Assembly: GCA_945903675.1 (NCBI GenBank)
Contig: CAMDOP010000098.1
Location: forward strand, 1 to 10,537
Source: Crenothrix polyspora
Lineage (GTDB): Bacteria > Pseudomonadota > Gammaproteobacteria > Methylococcales > Methylomonadaceae
Length of the DNA: 10,537 bases
Reading direction: 5' to 3'
Program-made: the position numbers and the translations under genes
The notes under the pieces: generated by a model
What the model saw: the letters and a program-made list of their open reading frames with translations, nothing else
The model's database searches: none
Told to the model about the DNA's origin: nothing
In this document: positions 7,011 through 10,537 of the stretch, one piece after another
How the letters are laid out: every line of letters begins with the position of its first letter
Numbering within the stretch: position 1 is the first letter of the stretch

Positions 7011-9845
7011 TCAACTAGTGATGACGAAACGCACTGCGTCCAATCTTAAATGGGCGGCTTGGATATTTTCATGAGCCAGCATGGTCATGTCTTTAAGCTG
7101 CTCTATTTCTTCTTCTTTAATAGTCGGATTCACTTTTTTAAGGCGGATCAGACGCTTAATTTCTACCGCCAATGAGGCCAACATCGTATTGGTGGCAGAT
7201 TCAATGAGCTCTTGCATTTCATCTTTCGCTTTTTTCTCAGCTTCAGTGATTAACTGGGTAATCAGTGTGCGCTGATTATTAAGAAAACTAACGATTTGAT
7301 CTTTATCAAAGTTTTTGCCAGTTTCTATTAAGCTACTGTGTGAATATGTCAGGGTTAAATCGACTTTATGTTGATTAATGAGTACACGTATAGGCGTAGG
7401 CGGTAAAAAACGACCAATTTGTAATTCAGCCGGTGCGCTGCATTCGATGATAAATAAACATTCCAGTAAAAACTGTCCTGCTTTTAACTCGGGATGATGG
7501 ATCACACTGACTACGGCATTACCCGTTTCGGTGGATAGCACTAGTTCCATAGCGCCAGTGACCATAGGATGTTCCCATGTCAAAAACTTGAGATCTTCAC
7601 GTGCCAGTGCCAGCTCTCTATTAGCGGTAATGGTCATGCCATCTTCAGATAAACCGGGGATGTTTGAAACCCGAAGCTGATCACTAGGGCGCACTATAAA
7701 ACAATCAGCCGAGTGATATTCAGTATCTACACCAAAACAGTCAAATAAATCGACCATGTAAGGCCATAGCAAGCCTTCATGTTCATAATGATTAAGTTGA
7801 GCAATCAGTTGCTCGGCCAAATCTTTACGACAGGAGTTTAATTCTAATAATTGATCGCGACCATGATGGAGTTGCAGCTCTATTTCTGAGCTTAAGGCAT
7901 GCGTTTTTTCAACAAACGCCGCCATATCTGCTTGATCATCTGCTAAGACGGCGCTGAGCTCTTCTTGTAATTGATCTGCAACCGCTTGAGCGGCTGAATT
8001 ATTACTACGGAAAGCATTAAGGCCTTGGTCATACCATTGGTATAAACGATGCTGTTCTGTATTGAGTAGATAAGGCACATGTATCTGAATGATATGCTTT
8101 TGACCTATGCGATCTAAGCGGCCGATACGTTGTTGTAATAAATCGGGATTAGTGGGTAAGTCCCATAAAATCAGATGATGGACAAATTGAAAGTTTCTAC
8201 CTTCGCTACCAATTTCAGAACAAATTAATAACCTAGCTGAGCTTTCTTGATCTGCAAAATAAGCGGCTGCACGGTCACGCTCAATGATGCTCATGCCTTC
8301 ATGAAAAACCGCAGCGGCAATACCCGCGCGATTTTTTAAAGTTTGTTCCAAATCAATCGCTGTTTGTGCATGCTTACAAATGAGCAGTGCTTTTTGACCG
8401 CGTAAAGAGCCACCTGCATCGCCTTTTACTTGTTTGGTTAATTTATCAACCAGCCAAATAAAACGTGCATCATGTTGCATGTCAGTATTATTAGCAAGTC
8501 CAGTCAAAGCATAGCCGTAACGTTCGCGCTCTGGAAAGCCCTGGATAGTTTGCCTAGAGTTTCGAAATAAAATACGACCTGTGCCATGATGATCTAATAA
8601 GATATTTATCAATGACTGCCTTGCCGCAGCTGATTTCAATGGGTCATTTAGATTATTTAATAGATTATCAACATTATCATCTTTAAGTAAGCGTGTTAGA
8701 TTTTGCTTATCTTGCTCATCTAAGGCTTGATCTGCCAATAATATTTTAGCTGCATCTGCAACAGGTTCAAATAAACGCTCTTCTTCTAGGAAAGCTGAAA
8801 AGCTATAGAATCGATCAGGATCGAGTAATCTTAAACGGGCAAAATGACTTTCTTTACCGAGCTGTTCAGGAGTCGCGGTTAATAAAATAAGGCTAGGCGT
8901 ACGTAAGCCTAGTTGCTCAACAAATTGGTATTCAGGACTGGCACTTTGTTCATTCCATTTTAAATGATGCGCCTCATCTACAATGACCATATCCCAACCC
9001 GCTTGCAAAGCTTGTTGTTGCCTACGAGGATAATTAGTAAAAAACTGTTGGCTGCACAGCACTAATTGTTCGCTAGAGAAGGGGTTATTGTTATCAGATG
9101 AGCTATCATCATCCTGCAAGCCATCATCATTAAGCTCTTCTAGGCAACGCTCTTCATCAAACACACTAAAGTGCAGATTAAAACGTCTTAGCATTTCAAC
9201 CAACCATTGGTGCAAAAGACTTTCAGGCACAATAATCAATACGCGATTAGTCAAACCATTAATAAGTCTATGGTGAAGAATTAAACCAGCTTCGATGGTT
9301 TTACCTAAGCCCACTTCATCTGCCAGCATAATACGTGGAGCGGATCTATTAGCCGATTCTTGAGCAATATAGAGCTGATGAGGGATTAACGATACCCTGC
9401 CCCCTAATAAGCCTTTAACAGGTGATTGCTGGAGTTGTTGCAAGCGACGTCTAGTTTCATAACGCAATAAAAACCATGAGCTTGGATCTAACTGACCGGT
9501 AAATAAACGATCTTGGGGTTTATTGAACTGAATATGATGATTAAGTTCAATTTCCTCTAGCTGTAGTTCTAGGCCGGCTTTGTTTTTACCTACATAGGTA
9601 ATTAAACCATCGGCTTCGATTAAACTCGTCACCGTGAGCTTGTCTTCATCTATGGATTCAATGATATCGCCAACTGTAAATTTAACGCGAGTTAAAGGCG
9701 CGTTATCGCTGGCATAAATACGCCGCTCATCACTGGCTAAGAATAAAACGGTGATCCGTTTGAAACTAACTTCGAGAATAAGACCTAAACCAAGTTCTGA
9801 CTCGGTGTTACTAATCCAGCGTTGACCGGGGATAAAATCTGCCAT
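7011..9845 (-). CDS. rapA: RNA polymerase-associated ATPase RapA (HepA), SWI2/SNF2 family
   Basis: The 944-residue protein is an ATP-driven translocase that binds RNA polymerase and helps recycle it after transcription. The N-terminal Tudor-like region begins PGQRWISNTESELGLG. Helicase motifs are intact: motif I DEVGLGKT (176-183), motif II DEAH (290-293), motif III LTATPEQLG, motif V SEIGSEGRNFQF (543-554) and motif VI QQRIGRLDRIGQ (571-582). The C-terminal half keeps FLPPTPIRVL and ends LRLDAVRFVITS. It is slightly shorter than E. coli RapA (968). Compared with my memory of that protein, it lacks some 40 residues in the segment before RFIWLVDKL (about 445-460) and gains a low-complexity acidic/Ser/Asn run at about 240-254, just before NPFSSEQLVLCS. 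Both differences lie between motifs. It is the first gene of a two-gene operon. Confidence 0.97.
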   Translation of the reverse strand: MADFIPGQRWISNTESELGLGLILEVSFKRITVLFLASDERRIYASDNAPLTRVKFTVGDIIESIDEDKLTVTSLIEADGLITYVGKNKAGLELQLEEIELNHHIQFNKPQDRLFTGQLDPSSWFLLRYETRRRLQQLQQSPVKGLLGGRVSLIPHQLYIAQESANRSAPRIMLADEVGLGKTIEAGLILHHRLINGLTNRVLIIVPESLLHQWLVEMLRRFNLHFSVFDEERCLEELNDDGLQDDDSSSDNNNPFSSEQLVLCSQQFFTNYPRRQQQALQAGWDMVIVDEAHHLKWNEQSASPEYQFVEQLGLRTPSLILLTATPEQLGKESHFARLRLLDPDRFYSFSAFLEEERLFEPVADAAKILLADQALDEQDKQNLTRLLKDDNVDNLLNNLNDPLKSAAARQSLINILLDHHGTGRILFRNSRQTIQGFPERERYGYALTGLANNTDMQHDARFIWLVDKLTKQVKGDAGGSLRGQKALLICKHAQTAIDLEQTLKNRAGIAAAVFHEGMSIIERDRAAAYFADQESSARLLICSEIGSEGRNFQFVHHLILWDLPTNPDLLQQRIGRLDRIGQKHIIQIHVPYLLNTEQHRLYQWYDQGLNAFRSNNSAAQAVADQLQEELSAVLADDQADMAAFVEKTHALSSEIELQLHHGRDQLLELNSCRKDLAEQLIAQLNHYEHEGLLWPYMVDLFDCFGVDTEYHSADCFIVRPSDQLRVSNIPGLSEDGMTITANRELALAREDLKFLTWEHPMVTGAMELVLSTETGNAVVSVIHHPELKAGQFLLECLFIIECSAPAELQIGRFLPPTPIRVLINQHKVDLTLTYSHSSLIETGKNFDKDQIVSFLNNQRTLITQLITEAEKKAKDEMQELIESATNTMLASLAVEIKRLIRLKKVNPTIKEEEIEQLKDMTMLAHENIQAAHLRLDAVRFVITS

Positions 9846-9878
9846 TGATTAACTGCCATTACACTTTTAAAAATGGCT

Positions 9879-9907
9879 ATTATAAGCGTTACTCAAAAAT
9901 TATTTTG
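9879..9907 (-). promoter_or_regulatory. Candidate promoter for the rapA-cvfB operon
   Basis: The minus strand has a perfect TATAAT (bases 9884 to 9879) ending 33 bases before the rapA ATG. At a 17-base spacing the -35 position reads CAAAAT, a poor match. Transcription would begin near 9872, giving a short leader of about 27 bases. The repeat copy beginning near 9961 lies immediately upstream of this promoter. Confidence 0.45.
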
Positions 9908-9960
9908 ATTTTGCTGTCCTTATCTTCTGTATACAGTTTTTATGTTGATGTTATTTAGCT

Positions 9961-10200
9961 AACCGCGTTACGCAGTAAGGTCACTTTACTCTCGTATGCC
10001 GCGCCGAGCACCGCAGATTTTGTGGAATTAGCCCGAAGAGGCGCAGGAAGAAGCGGCAACCGAACCGCATTTTCTTTGGATACTTCCTTTTGGCGGAGCA
10101 AAAGAAAGTATCTCGCCTTCGGGTGCGATAACCCGATCAAAAACCGTCGCGATAGCGACCTCATTATTTTTTTTTAAATCACTGAATGGCTACTTAACAT
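9961..10200 (-). repeat. Structured dispersed repeat, copy 2 (inverted relative to copy 1)
   Basis: The minus strand reads in the same direction as copy 1 on the plus strand. It keeps GTCGC/GCGAC, the 14-bp stem (10079-10092 with 10099-10112, one G-U pair in the minus-strand RNA) and the GCGGT/GCCGC stem (10068-10064 with 10057-10053, one U-G pair). A block of about 30 bases carrying the 9-bp palindrome of copy 1 is missing between CTTCCTGC and CTTCGGGC. It ends at the ATGTTA boundary, adjoining the stop codon of the short frame to its right. Its open frame on the minus strand (10164-9955) is a by-product of the repeat and not listed as a gene. Confidence 0.85.
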
Positions 10201-10415
10201 TAGTTAGCCTTATATTGTTGCCAGTGCAACTCTTCCCATACTCTTATTAAATCTGTTAAGCGCTCTTTATAAGGTGATCTTTCTATTGCTTGCTGATAGG
10301 ATTTCCAAACTTTTAAATCACTAAAGAAAACTTGTTCGGTACGAAAATCAAACAAGGTTCTCACACCATTATGTGCAACCTGAGCAATCAATGTAGATAC
10401 TCTGTTCAAAGTCAA
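10200..10415 (-). CDS. Short unrecognised reading frame, possibly the remnant of a disrupted gene
   Basis: The frame gives up to 71 residues from a TTG start, or about 54 from a GTG further in. The C-terminal two thirds look coding, with three tryptophans and an amphipathic pattern (FFSDLKVWKSYQQAIERS, LTDLIRVWEELHWQQY). I recognise no family. There is no ribosome binding site or ATG in this frame. The only nearby ATG, at about 10430, is in another frame that opens MNVNTFDFEQSIYI and stops after 20 codons. This arrangement suggests a 3' fragment whose start was lost, either by the insertion sequence immediately upstream or by a frameshift near 10380. The stop codon coincides with the edge of repeat copy 2. 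It may also be non-coding sequence of the insertion element. Confidence 0.3.
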   Translation of the reverse strand: MTLNRVSTLIAQVAHNGVRTLFDFRTEQVFFSDLKVWKSYQQAIERSPYKERLTDLIRVWEELHWQQYKAN

Positions 10416-10437
10416 AGGTATTTACGTTCATTTTTCA

Positions 10438-10537
10438 CTATACGGCCGAGACCGGAATTTTATAGAAACGTGTATTATCGAAAGGTTCGTCATTTTTCAA
10501 CATCCCGTGAATAGCGTGAATTAATTTTCGCATGATT
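10438..10537 (-). mobile_element. C-terminal tail of an IS110-family transposase (partial; cut by window edge)
   Basis: The minus strand from the window end reads about 32 codons, IMRKLIHAIHGMLKNDEPFD followed by NTRFYKIPVSAV and a TAG at 10440-10438. This resembles the last residues of many IS110-type (DEDD) transposases, where an RKL-H-GMLK-PFD pattern follows the serine-containing C-terminal domain. The catalytic parts lie beyond the window, so it cannot be said whether the element is intact. IS110 elements lack ordinary terminal inverted repeats, so the right end of the element cannot be fixed by eye. The assignment rests on a short tail remembered from the family. Confidence 0.65.

Noticed and set aside
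7012..7014. TTG at 7014 as the start of the cvfB-like gene
   Set aside because: The ATG at 7002 has a well-placed TGAGAG and gives the usual family N-terminus; the TTG has no such signal.
9955..10164. 69-codon minus-strand frame in repeat copy 2
   Set aside because: It translates the repeat (RYFLLLRQK-like run also seen in the 553-783 frame of copy 1). The similarity reflects DNA repeat identity, and the two copies differ by indels, so a conserved protein is unlikely.
493..10200. Composite transposon bounded by the two inverted repeats
   Set aside because: The block contains only core housekeeping genes and two small exported-protein genes, no transposase lies inside it, and no target-site duplication is visible.
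1..10537. CRISPR array, tRNA or rRNA gene
   Set aside because: No regularly spaced direct repeats and no cloverleaf or rRNA-like conserved stretches were seen on either strand.

Overview
The window reads as a piece of a moderately AT-rich gammaproteobacterial chromosome. MiaB, YbeY, CorC and RapA follow their Escherichia coli counterparts, as I remember them, through every catalytic motif, and rapA is itself a gammaproteobacterial hallmark. A methanotroph-like or other free-living aquatic gammaproteobacterium would fit, but that narrower guess is inference.

Layout. (1) Bases 1-310, minus strand: the N-terminal third of an ApbE-type flavin transferase lipoprotein, cut by the window edge. (2) Bases 311-1002: about 690 bases without a convincing gene. 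Its middle is copy 1 of a structured repeat (493-760), and a good -10 element lies ahead of miaB. (3) Bases 1003-4783, plus strand: miaB, ybeY, corC and galE. ybeY and corC overlap by four bases and galE follows corC after 10 bases. The phoH (ybeZ) gene usually found between miaB and ybeY, and the lnt gene usually found after corC, are absent. A pair of mutually complementary palindromes follows galE. (4) Bases 4925-5638, plus: an exported, probably beta-barrel protein I cannot name. It converges with a small cysteine-rich lipoprotein gene (5689-6048, minus). (5) Bases 6157-9845, minus: a two-gene operon, rapA then a cvfB/yitL-like S1-domain gene, with a promoter candidate upstream and a U-tract terminator downstream. 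(6) Bases 9961-10200: copy 2 of the structured repeat, inverted relative to copy 1. (7) Bases 10200-10537, minus: an unrecognised short reading frame and the C-terminal tail of an IS110-type transposase.

How the genes fit together. The core genes serve RNA metabolism and the envelope: tRNA A37 modification (MiaB), rRNA processing (YbeY), a CBS-domain partner linked to magnesium or cobalt handling (CorC), UDP-galactose supply (GalE), RNA polymerase recycling (RapA) and a probable RNA-binding protein (CvfB-like).

The least explained content is the inverted pair of multi-hairpin repeats around the whole housekeeping block. Their stems are kept between copies, and the two stem substitutions I found are both G-U wobbles when read in the same polarity. 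The lipoprotein with a twin CX3C motif, the orphan exported protein and the two palindromes after galE are also not explained. I found no CRISPR array, tRNA, rRNA or convincing new multi-gene system.
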